Shown: one piece after another, positions 1 through 7,576 of the stretch
Numbering within the stretch: the stretch's first letter is position 1
How the letters are laid out: the number at the start of each line of letters is the position of its first letter
Source of the DNA: an uncultured Bacilli bacterium
GTDB lineage: Bacteria; Bacillota_I; Bacilli_A; RF39; UBA660
DNA: 64,000 nucleotides
Assembly: GCA_934098505.1 (NCBI GenBank)
Contig: CAKOOR010000001.1
Coordinates: 372,001-436,000 of the forward strand
Direction: 5' to 3'
Made by a program: the position numbers and the translations under genes
The notes under the pieces: generated by a model
Told to the model about the DNA's origin: nothing
Database searches by the model: none
What the model saw: the letters and a program-made list of their open reading frames with translations, nothing else

Positions 1-1
1 T

Positions 2-184
2 TGGATAAAAAAGAATGCTAATACATTGTTAGGAAAAGATAATGTTCACTATGAAAATAGTTCAAAAGCGGAATTTGAGCAAAATAAATCTTCTAAAAAT
101 ATTAGCGAAAAAGAAAAAAAATTAACTAGAAAGCCCAAATTAATCTACTGGCCTACCGCCAATAATAATTTTGATAATAATTAA
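2..184 (+). CDS. C-terminal end of an unidentified protein (cut by window start)
   Basis: An open frame enters from the left edge and runs 60 codons to TAA at 182-184. The visible part is hydrophilic and rich in Lys, Asn, Ser and Glu, with no membrane segment and no motif I recognise; it ends in an Asn-rich tail. It lies just upstream of the HIT gene on the same strand. Nothing can be said about function without the rest of the gene. Confidence 0.5.
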   Translation, partial: WIKKNANTLLGKDNVHYENSSKAEFEQNKSSKNISEKEKKLTRKPKLIYWPTANNNFDNN

Positions 185-195
185 AAAATATAAAG

Positions 196-245
196 ATAAC
201 ACGTTTTGCTTGGGAAAGCTTTATCCCTAACGGTTCTCGTGTTAT
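196..245 (+). promoter_or_regulatory. hairpin between the first gene and the HIT gene
   Basis: ATAACACG (196-203) pairs perfectly with CGTGTTAT (238-245), enclosing a 34-base loop that contains GGGA/TCCC. Only a short A/T tract follows, so it could be a weak terminator of the first gene or a structured 5' leader. The HIT ribosome binding site (GGAGG, about 255-259) begins ten bases after the stem. I do not recognise a known riboswitch family here. Confidence 0.4.
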
Positions 246-269
246 AATTTGATTGGAGGATTTAAAATT

Positions 270-641
270 ATGGAATGTTTATTTTGTAAAATGATTAAAG
301 GAGAAATTCCTTGTAAAAAAATTTATGAAGATGATAAAGTTATAGCAATTTTGGATTTGTATCCAGATAGTGATTGTCATACCTTAATCATACCTAAAAA
401 ACATATTGTAGATTTAAATGAAATTGATGATGAAACTTTATTGCATATAAATAAAGTTGCAAAAAAAATAATACCAGTTCTTATGGATAAAGCTAGGGCT
501 GAGGCTCTAAGTACAAGAGTAAATTTTGGCACTAGTCAAGCTATTAAGCATTATCATATGCATTTACTACCAAATTTTCATATCAAACCTTGTACAATTA
601 ATCAAGAGCAAGCTTATGAATTATTAAAAGATGCTTTTTAA
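270..641 (+). CDS. HIT family nucleotide hydrolase
   Basis: A 123-residue histidine triad protein. HIT proteins hydrolyse or transfer the phosphate-linked group of nucleotides such as adenosine phosphoramidates, in the cytosol. The triad is H94-x-H96-x-H98 followed by Leu-Leu-Pro, and the N-terminal Cys3/Cys6 pair matches the zinc site of many bacterial HIT proteins. I chose ATG 270 because GGAGG lies about ten bases upstream; an in-frame TTG at 249 would precede that site. Full length for the family. The exact substrate cannot be told from sequence. Confidence 0.9.
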   Translation: MECLFCKMIKGEIPCKKIYEDDKVIAILDLYPDSDCHTLIIPKKHIVDLNEIDDETLLHINKVAKKIIPVLMDKARAEALSTRVNFGTSQAIKHYHMHLLPNFHIKPCTINQEQAYELLKDAF

Positions 642-674
642 GGTTTAAAGAAATTTTTTATTAATTAGCCATTG

Positions 675-728
675 ACTCTCCAGTTAGCTGGAATGATAAC
701 CTACTTCTCGAAAGGACGGGTTATTATG
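675..728 (+). promoter_or_regulatory. possible structured leader over the start of the Cys-rich gene
   Basis: Two adjacent hairpins can form: TCCAG (679-683) with CTGGA (688-692), and ATAACC (695-700) with GGTTAT (719-724). The second ends just before ATG 726 and holds the AAAGGA ribosome binding site in its loop. Such folding could control translation of the downstream gene. It does not match a riboswitch consensus I know. Confidence 0.3.
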
Positions 729-998
729 TGTGGACAATGTGCTTTTTTAAAAGAAAAATATAGTAAAGAAGGAAATGGTGGTGGCAAAAAATATTATTGC
801 GAATACTTGAAAGAATATGTTTATGGTAATTGCAGGGGATGTGCCAATTATAAAAAAGATAATAACCGAAGTAACGACAACGTTAAAAGTATTATAAATG
901 ACGGTCAAAATTATGATGATGGTATTCCAGTAAGTATGTACTTTTTACTCTTATTCTTTCTTGTCCTATTAGGCTTAATTTTAGGAGTATTTCAGTAA
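726..998 (+). CDS. small Cys-rich protein with C-terminal membrane anchor
   Basis: 90 residues, function unknown. The N-terminal half has C-G-Q-C and C-R-G-C pairs plus a further Cys, a pattern suited to metal binding (zinc ribbon-like), then a charged linker and one C-terminal hydrophobic segment of about 20 residues. That implies a tail-anchored protein with its Cys domain in the cytosol. ATG 726 is preferred over upstream starts because AAAGGA lies at about 712-717 and the Cys domain begins directly after it. It is followed after 12 bases by the MerR fragment. Confidence 0.65.
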   Translation: MCGQCAFLKEKYSKEGNGGGKKYYCEYLKEYVYGNCRGCANYKKDNNRSNDNVKSIINDGQNYDDGIPVSMYFLLLFFLVLLGLILGVFQ

Positions 999-1010
999 TA
1001 TGAAGAAAAT

Positions 1011-1229
1011 ATGTTATATAAAATTGGGGAATTTTCTAAACTAACAAATGTGCCAATCAAGACTTTAAGGTATTATGATGAAATTAATTTATTTAAGCCA
1101 CAAGAAATTGATTTATTTAGTGGCTACCGTTATTATAGTAAGGAACAAATTGAAGATTTAATAAAAAAGATTAGAATAATTTGTCTACTTAAAAGTAGTC
1201 TAAAATCTAATCTTTTTTTATTATCTTAG
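1011..1229 (+). pseudogene. MerR-type regulator, DNA-binding half only
   Basis: The first 50 residues are a clear MerR winged helix: YKIGEFSKLTNVPIKTLRYY, then a 'GYRYYS' wing. Full MerR proteins continue with a dimer helix and often an effector domain. Here the frame runs straight into the terminator hairpin (1163-1218), so residues after about 50 are encoded by the terminator. This looks like the remnant of a truncated regulator, though a short DNA-binding peptide cannot be excluded. No strong ribosome binding site is visible. Its last four bases overlap the convergent asnS stop. Confidence 0.6.
1163..1218. terminator. bidirectional terminator between the MerR remnant and asnS
   Basis: AAAAAAGATTAGA (1163-1175) pairs with TCTAATCTTTTTT (1206-1218), with an inner stem CTACTT/AGTAG. 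A-runs and T-runs flank both sides, so it works in either direction; for asnS it lies just beyond the stop codon at 1226. Confidence 0.8.
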
Positions 1230-2593
1230 TATTCGCATGATCCAGGAGTACGAGGATAAGGAATAACATCACGGATATTTTCCATACCTGTTAGATACAT
1301 AATTAATCTTTCAAAGCCCATGCCAAAACCAGAATGAATAGTTGTACCATATTTTCTTAGGTTTAGATACCATTCAATGTCTTCTCTATTAACATTAAAT
1401 TCAGCCATACGACTAATTAATTTATCATAGTTTTCTTCTCTTTGTGAACCACCCATTAACTCACCACAGCCAGGAACTTCTAAGTCAACAGCAGCAACAG
1501 TTTGGTTATCACCATTTACTTTCATATAGTAAGCCTTAATATCTTTGGGCCAATTTTTAATAAACACAGGACCATCAAAATATTCCGTAATATATCTTTC
1601 ATGTTCTTTAGCAATATCTTCACCATATTCCGGTGTAAACTCCCATTTAACAGGGGCTTTCTTTAAAATATCAATAACATCTTTATGGTCAATTCTGGTA
1701 AATTTACTATTTACTAACTTTTCTAATTTCTCTTTTAAACCTTTAGAAACAAATTTATCTAAGAATTCTACATCATCTTTGCAATTAGTTAAAATATAAT
1801 TTACGATGTATTTCAAGAAATCTTCTTCAATATCCATAAGTCCGTCTAAGTCGCAGAAGCAAATTTCTGGTTCAATCATCCAGAATTCGTTAGCATGAGT
1901 CTTAGTATTGGAGTTTTCAGTTCTAAAAGTTGGTCCAAAAGTATAAATCTTTTTAAAAGCATGAGCAAAAGTTTCACCATGAAGTTGACCACTTCCGGTA
2001 ATAAATGCTGTACGTCCAAAGAGGTCTTTAGACATATCAGCTTTGCCATCTTTCATTGGTACATTATTTAAATCAAAAGTTGTAAGTTTAAACATTTGAT
2101 CAGAACCTTCGCAATCTGCTGTCGTAATTAAAGGAGTATGAACATACAAATAATTATTTTTACGGAAATATTCATGAATGCTTTGAGCCGCTGCACTTCT
2201 TATTCTAAATACTGATTGAAATGTATTAGTACGAGGACGAAGGTATGCAATACTTCTTAAATATTCTAAAGTATGTCTTTTGGGCTGAATCGGATAATCT
2301 TCCGGACAATCTCCAAGTAAAATAACATCGCTGGCTACTAAATCAATATCTTGACCCTTGCCTTCACTTTTTTTTACAGTACCAATGACTTTAATAGATG
2401 AGCCAATATGAATATGACCAATTCCTTCAAAATCTTTTAAAGTATTATCATAAACAACTTGTAAGCTAGTTGTACAAGTACCATCAAAAAGGTTAATAAA
2501 ACCGAAAGTAGCTTGTTTACGATGGTTTTTAACCCAACCACATATTGTAATTTCTTGACCAATTAAGTCTTTTGTTATATCTTTTATATCCAT
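1226..2593 (-). CDS. asnS: asparaginyl-tRNA synthetase
   Basis: Charges tRNA-Asn with asparagine in the cytosol. 455 residues, normal for the family. The N-terminal OB-fold anticodon domain (about 1-100) precedes a class II core with motif 2 (FRTENSNTKTHANEF) and motif 3 (GFGMGFERL) near the C-terminus. The start has GAAAGGAAC upstream. It lies 31 bases downstream of aspS and is probably in the same transcript, under the T-box at 3966-4165. Because AsnRS is present, the indirect Asp-tRNA-Asn route is not strictly needed. Confidence 0.97.
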   Translation of the reverse strand: MDIKDITKDLIGQEITICGWVKNHRKQATFGFINLFDGTCTTSLQVVYDNTLKDFEGIGHIHIGSSIKVIGTVKKSEGKGQDIDLVASDVILLGDCPEDYPIQPKRHTLEYLRSIAYLRPRTNTFQSVFRIRSAAAQSIHEYFRKNNYLYVHTPLITTADCEGSDQMFKLTTFDLNNVPMKDGKADMSKDLFGRTAFITGSGQLHGETFAHAFKKIYTFGPTFRTENSNTKTHANEFWMIEPEICFCDLDGLMDIEEDFLKYIVNYILTNCKDDVEFLDKFVSKGLKEKLEKLVNSKFTRIDHKDVIDILKKAPVKWEFTPEYGEDIAKEHERYITEYFDGPVFIKNWPKDIKAYYMKVNGDNQTVAAVDLEVPGCGELMGGSQREENYDKLISRMAEFNVNREDIEWYLNLRKYGTTIHSGFGMGFERLIMYLTGMENIRDVIPYPRTPGSCEY

Positions 2594-2624
2594 TTTTATG
2601 TTCCTTTCATTATTTCTTTTTATT

Positions 2625-3938
2625 TTATGGTTCTAGACGATTAGGCCCTCTAAATAAGAATTGTGTTTCTTTAACAGATGGAAGTCCAAGTAAAAGCATG
2701 GTTAAACGATCGACACCAACGGCAAATCCACCATGAGGAGGACAACCATATTTAAAGAATTCTAAATAGAATTTAACATCATCACCTAGTCCTTTTTCTA
2801 AAGCTTGAGCTTTTAAAATATCATAGCGATGCTCTCTTTGAGCACCAGTTGTAATTTCCGAACCACGCCAAACTAAATCGTAACCTTGAGGAATATCATT
2901 TTTACGCATATGATAGAAAGCTCTCTTTGTTTTAGAATAATCTGTTATAAATAAGAATTCACTGTTATATTTTTCCATTGCATATTGATAAGCTAATTTT
3001 TCAGCCTCGGCATTTAAATCACCAACATCTTCCGTTGGAATAACAAAATTATACTTTGTTTGTAATTCATTATATAAATCTTGCAATTTTATTCTTGGGA
3101 ATGGTTTAGTTGGTACAATTACTTCTTTACCAAATATTTCTTTTATTTTATCGCCATATTTTTCTTTAACTTTAGTTAAACCAGCAATTAGTAAATTTTC
3201 TTCCATATCCATAACATCTTCATAAGAATCGATATAACTAAATTCTAAGTCAAAAGAAGTAAATTCAGTCGCATGACGATTGGTATTAGAATTTTCAGCA
3301 CGGAAAGCAGGTGCTACTTCAAAGATTTTACTCATACCGGCAGCCATAGCCATTTGTTTATAAAATTGAGGTGATTGAGCAAGATAAGCTTTGCGATCAA
3401 AGTATTTTACTTCGAAGACTTCACTGCCTGATTCAGAAGCAGCGCCAATTAATTTAGGCGTATGAATCTCGGTAAAATCTTCTTTATATAAGTAATCACG
3501 CATAGCTCCTACCATACAAGATTCAATTTGACGAACTAACATATTTTTTTCATTTCTTAAGTCTAAAAAACGATAATCTAAACGAGTGTCAATAGAAACA
3601 CCATCTAAATTGTTATAGTCAAATGGTAAAGCTTCTGCTTTACTTACAACTTCAATGGTATCAGGGATTAATTCCATACCACCTAGTTTAACGGCTTCGT
3701 TTTCTTTTAAAGTTCCTTCAACTTTGATAACTGAATCAGTTGTTGTACTGCTCATAATTTCTAATAATGGGACATTTTTTTCATCGCTCTTTTCGATTGT
3801 CATCTGAACTTTACCTTTAGAATCTCTTAAGATGACAAACATTACCCATTTTTTATCTCTTATGGTATCAACAAAACCTTCAAAGGTTATTTTTTCATTT
3901 AAGTGTTTACTCAATTCATTTACATATAATTTTTTCAT
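2625..3938 (-). CDS. aspS: aspartyl-tRNA synthetase, archaeal/eukaryotic-type
   Basis: 437 residues: OB-fold at the N-terminus (about 1-105), then a class II core with motif 2 (FRAENSNTNRHATEF) and motif 3 (GGFAVGVDRLTMLLLG). It is about 150 residues shorter than standard bacterial AspRS and has no room for the GAD insertion domain, which fits the archaeal-type subfamily also found in some Clostridia. Such enzymes may be discriminating (tRNA-Asp only) or may also charge tRNA-Asn; I cannot decide which. It is the first gene after the T-box and shares an operon with asnS. Confidence 0.93.
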   Translation of the reverse strand: MKKLYVNELSKHLNEKITFEGFVDTIRDKKWVMFVILRDSKGKVQMTIEKSDEKNVPLLEIMSSTTTDSVIKVEGTLKENEAVKLGGMELIPDTIEVVSKAEALPFDYNNLDGVSIDTRLDYRFLDLRNEKNMLVRQIESCMVGAMRDYLYKEDFTEIHTPKLIGAASESGSEVFEVKYFDRKAYLAQSPQFYKQMAMAAGMSKIFEVAPAFRAENSNTNRHATEFTSFDLEFSYIDSYEDVMDMEENLLIAGLTKVKEKYGDKIKEIFGKEVIVPTKPFPRIKLQDLYNELQTKYNFVIPTEDVGDLNAEAEKLAYQYAMEKYNSEFLFITDYSKTKRAFYHMRKNDIPQGYDLVWRGSEITTGAQREHRYDILKAQALEKGLGDDVKFYLEFFKYGCPPHGGFAVGVDRLTMLLLGLPSVKETQFLFRGPNRLEP

Positions 3939-3965
3939 GTTTTCCTACTTTCTATTTCTAAAAAG

Positions 3966-4165
3966 AAAAAATTTCTATCTTCTGTAGGAGCGTTTTTAAC
4001 GCGGTGCCATCCTACTTCATAGAAATTTTCTACCTTAATTAATCTTAACGCGAATTAACGAAATATTTTTTACCTGGCTGTTTTTCTTAAAAAGGTTTAA
4101 TTTGCTTCCACCAAATACAAACTCTCTATGTAAACTACTTTTTATTACTCTTTCCAAAATATTTA
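3966..4165 (-). promoter_or_regulatory. T-box riboswitch leader of aspS-asnS
   Basis: On the minus strand the T-box core AGGATGGCACCGCG is at 4013-4000. It can form an antiterminator or be captured by the terminator, whose stem ATTTCTAT/ATAGAAAT plus GTAGGA/TCCTAC ends in a T-run at about 3970. Upstream, AGAGAG and the distal loop GGTGGAAGC fit Stem I. In the expected specifier position GAAA-AAC-A is present, so AAC (Asn) is the best reading. T-boxes bind uncharged tRNA and let transcription continue when it accumulates. Confidence 0.9.
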
Positions 4166-4201
4166 TATTGTTATTTTAATGCTTATTTTATTGCTTGTCA
4201 A

Positions 4202-5944
4202 TTAATCTTCAATGACAGCTTTAATTCTTCTAACGCCAGCGCTTGATGCTTCTTCTTTTTTAATTTTAAATTTACCAATTTCACTGGTATGTTTAACATG
4301 GGGACCACCGCATAATTCACGAGAAACATTACCAATTTCGTAAACCGTTACAACATCAGGATATTTTTCAATAAACATGCACTCGGCTCCACTCTTAATA
4401 GCGTCTTCTTTTTTCATTTCTTTACATACAACTGGCAAATCTTCTTGAATCCATTTATTTACTAAATCTTCTGTTTGCTTCTTTTCTTCATCAGTAAGTT
4501 TATGATCACAACTAAAATCAAAGCGCATTCTTTCATCAGTTATATTAGAACCCTTTTGATGAACAGTTGGTCCAACAACTACTTTTAAAGCAGCATTTAA
4601 AAGATGGGTTGCTGTGTGATACTTTGTTTCTATTTCGTTATTGCCAGCTAAACCACCTTTGAATTTTCCAGCGGAAGCTGTTCTTGATAATTCTTGGTGT
4701 GCTTTAAAGCGAGCTTGATAATCATCAACGTCTACTACCATATCTTTTTCTTTAGCCATTTCACAAGTAAGTTCTAATGGGAAACCAAATGTATCAAATA
4801 AATGAAAGGCTGTTTTGCCATCCACAATTTGTTTACCTTCGGTTAACTTAGCAAATTCCTTTAAGCCCTTTTCTAATGTACGACTAAATTTTTTCTTTTC
4901 ACTAGCTAAATTTTCAAAAACCGCATTTTCATTAGTAACTAGTTCTTGATAATATGGTTGATATTTTTTTAAAATTATTTTGGCTATTTCAACATCCCAA
5001 TCACTATTAATATCAATATTTAAGTTTCTAGCATGACGAATAGCACGTCTAATTAATCTTCTTAAAATATAGCCTTGATCAGTATTACTTGGCTTAATAC
5101 CTGCAGGATCAGCCGAAATAAAGACAGCAGTACGGAGATGATCAGCAATAATGCGCATTGATTTTTCATTACCAGCATAAGATAAACCAGAGATTTCTTC
5201 AATTTTTTTAATAATATCTGTCCAAATGCTTGATAAATAGTTATCATTAACGCCTTCTAATATAGCTGTTGTTCTTTCTATCCCCATTCCGGTATCAACA
5301 TTTTTTTGCGATAATTCAGTGATGCCATCTTTGTCTTTATAATATTGCATAAAAACATTATTCCAAATTTCTACCCAACGATTGTCATCTAAATCATAAG
5401 CGACTGGTACTTCATCATCACTACGGAAGTAAAAAATTTCTGTATCAGGGCCACATGGTCCAGCTTCCCCAGCAATCCAAAAATTATCTTCAGTTGTTTT
5501 AACAATACGAGAAGCTGGAATGCCCAAACTTAACCATTTATTGTAGCTTACTTCATCAAATGGAATATCGTCATTACCAGCAAATACAGTAACAGCTAAC
5601 TTGTTAACAGGAATATTTAAAACTTTAGTTAAAAATTCAAAACTCCAAGAAATAGCTTCATCTTTAAAATAATCTCCCAATGACCAATTGCCAAGCATTT
5701 CAAAGAAAGTATGATGAGTAGTATCCCCTACTTCTTCTAAATCGTTGGTACGAACACATTTCTGATAATCACATAATCTTTTGCCATAAGGATGAGTTTC
5801 TCCCATCAAATAAGGTACAAGAGGCTGCATACCGGCTGTATTAAATAAAACAGATGGATCATTTTCTGGTACAACTGGAGCACTTGGAATTTGTTTATGC
5901 CCTTTACTTATGAAAAAATTAATATACGCTTCTCTTAAATTCAT
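4202..5944 (-). CDS. alaS: alanyl-tRNA synthetase, compact form
   Basis: Charges tRNA-Ala. Only 580 residues against about 870 in typical bacteria. The catalytic and tRNA-recognition part is complete (residues 1-420, with class II motifs including the GEAGPCGPDTE region). The roughly 110-residue beta-barrel that normally precedes the editing core is missing, and the chain ends right after the editing domain, so the C-Ala domain is absent too. The editing zinc ligands are kept: HTATH at 443-447 and Cys545/His549, although the usual CGGTH reads CGGPH. The start overlaps the kinase stop as ATGA. Confidence 0.93.
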   Translation of the reverse strand: MNLREAYINFFISKGHKQIPSAPVVPENDPSVLFNTAGMQPLVPYLMGETHPYGKRLCDYQKCVRTNDLEEVGDTTHHTFFEMLGNWSLGDYFKDEAISWSFEFLTKVLNIPVNKLAVTVFAGNDDIPFDEVSYNKWLSLGIPASRIVKTTEDNFWIAGEAGPCGPDTEIFYFRSDDEVPVAYDLDDNRWVEIWNNVFMQYYKDKDGITELSQKNVDTGMGIERTTAILEGVNDNYLSSIWTDIIKKIEEISGLSYAGNEKSMRIIADHLRTAVFISADPAGIKPSNTDQGYILRRLIRRAIRHARNLNIDINSDWDVEIAKIILKKYQPYYQELVTNENAVFENLASEKKKFSRTLEKGLKEFAKLTEGKQIVDGKTAFHLFDTFGFPLELTCEMAKEKDMVVDVDDYQARFKAHQELSRTASAGKFKGGLAGNNEIETKYHTATHLLNAALKVVVGPTVHQKGSNITDERMRFDFSCDHKLTDEEKKQTEDLVNKWIQEDLPVVCKEMKKEDAIKSGAECMFIEKYPDVVTVYEIGNVSRELCGGPHVKHTSEIGKFKIKKEEASSAGVRRIKAVIED

Positions 5945-6465
5945 TTTACTTCCTCCAATATATTTTCTAATTCTTTAGATAACTTTTCTAAAGAAACATA
6001 TCTAATATTATAATCAAAATCGTAATAATCATCAAGATTTTTTTCAGTTACATGATTTTTTTCTTCTTCGGTTAAGCCGTTATCTTCTTTTGATTCGATA
6101 TACATAGTTATACAATCAGGATATCTAAATTTACTTTCTTTAATTTCTTCAACCAATCTTGCATCATCGATAACAACATTGTCAAAATAATCTTTAAATA
6201 TTTCTATATCATCAAATACTCTTTTAATAAAGAAGTCATAACCAAACTCACGACGAACTTTTTCTCCCATATTTTGTAAAAATAAACGAGGTTTATGTTC
6301 TAAATCCCAAGGCCAAGAAATCATTTCATAGGCATATAATTTTAAATATTTAGAAAATTCAGTAATTATGGTCTTTTCGCCTAATTTATTATAATGTTCT
6401 TTAATTAATTTAGCTAGAGTTGTTTTGCCACTGCCACTTTTACCCCCAATTACAAATAATCTCAT
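5941..6465 (-). CDS. P-loop nucleotide kinase-like protein
   Basis: 174 residues. Walker A is GGKSGSGKTT at residues 6-15. The later VVIDDAR segment fits a Walker B/substrate region, and the length and layout resemble deoxynucleoside monophosphate kinases. The substrate is not established. ATG 6465 is chosen over an in-frame GTG at 6474 because AAAGGTGAT lies directly upstream of it, a ribosome binding pattern repeated across the window. It overlaps alaS by four bases, so the two are translated in tandem. Confidence 0.7.
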   Translation of the reverse strand: MRLFVIGGKSGSGKTTLAKLIKEHYNKLGEKTIITEFSKYLKLYAYEMISWPWDLEHKPRLFLQNMGEKVRREFGYDFFIKRVFDDIEIFKDYFDNVVIDDARLVEEIKESKFRYPDCITMYIESKEDNGLTEEEKNHVTEKNLDDYYDFDYNIRYVSLEKLSKELENILEEVK

Positions 6466-6622
6466 CCTTATCACCTTTTTTCATTTTACTCTTTTTTTAT
6501 TGAGTTTACTACGTTTTTTGCATTTTCTTATTATTTTTTCACACATTTTTGAAATAATTTAAGATTTTTCTAAATTTCATATATTTAATAATTATGAATA
6601 TTAGTCGTTTATCAGTTTAATT

Positions 6623-7486
6623 TTAGCTATTATTTTTATTATCAATATAATTTTCTACTTCTTTAATAGTTTTATTAAAATCGTCATAATTCGTATTAAA
6701 CCACTTAGTATCCATTTGATGATTAAACCACGTATACTGTCTTTTAGCATAATGTCTACTATTTTTCTTTATTAATTCTATGGCTTCGTTTAAAGTGATT
6801 TTGTTAGCAAAGTATTGATATAATTCTTTATAACCGATACCTGTCATTAAAGCTTTACTAAATATTTTTTTATCATAATAATATTTTGCTTCTTCTATTA
6901 AACCATCTGCAACCATTTTATCAACTCTTTTATTAATTTTGTCATATAAAATAGCTCGAGTGGTTGTTAAGCCAATACTAATAAATTGATAAAGGGGGTT
7001 ACATGGTACTTCTTTTGATTCTTTAACTAGAAATCGCTCTAAACGTTTACGATTATTAACGTGGATATTACAATTTGGATCTTTCTCTAAGCAAAGTTTT
7101 AATAATTCTTCATTAGAATAATTAGTATAATCTTTTTTATTTTCCTTATTTTCTTCACTAAAACGGTAATCATATAGGACACTTTTTAAGTACAAACCGG
7201 TTCCACCCACAAAAATGATATTACTATTAGGGTGGTTTTTTATAATCTTTCTTGCATCTTTTTGATAATCAAATACTGTATAATTGATTTCTACGGGAAC
7301 AAAGTCTAATAGGTAATGAGGGATGTTTTCTTTTTTGCTTTCCGTTATTTTAGCAGTGCCAATATTTAAGCCTTGATAAACTTGCATAGCATCACAATTA
7401 ATTATTATAGCGTTATATTTATGAGCTAATGCAATTGATAAAGCCGTTTTGCCAACTGCTGTTGGTCCTGTTATACAAATAATCAT
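6623..7486 (-). CDS. miaA: tRNA dimethylallyltransferase
   Basis: Adds an isopentenyl group to A37 of tRNAs reading U-starting codons. 287 residues, slightly short for the family. The N-terminal P-loop GPTAVGKTALS and the DAMQVYQGLNIGTAK segment, which holds the catalytic Asp, are typical, as is a C-terminal region with YAKRQYTWF. It lies directly downstream of mutL, a common bacterial pairing. A small hairpin (AACAC/GTGTT, 7500-7513) precedes the ribosome binding site. Confidence 0.95.
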   Translation of the reverse strand: MIICITGPTAVGKTALSIALAHKYNAIIINCDAMQVYQGLNIGTAKITESKKENIPHYLLDFVPVEINYTVFDYQKDARKIIKNHPNSNIIFVGGTGLYLKSVLYDYRFSEENKENKKDYTNYSNEELLKLCLEKDPNCNIHVNNRKRLERFLVKESKEVPCNPLYQFISIGLTTTRAILYDKINKRVDKMVADGLIEEAKYYYDKKIFSKALMTGIGYKELYQYFANKITLNEAIELIKKNSRHYAKRQYTWFNHQMDTKWFNTNYDDFNKTIKEVENYIDNKNNS

Positions 7487-7576
7487 TTTTATTACCTTAA
7501 CACCAGAGTGTTCCTTTCTTTTTTTGTTTTTAGAATTTAATAATTATTTTAAAATTTTAAAGTTAAAAACATTTAA

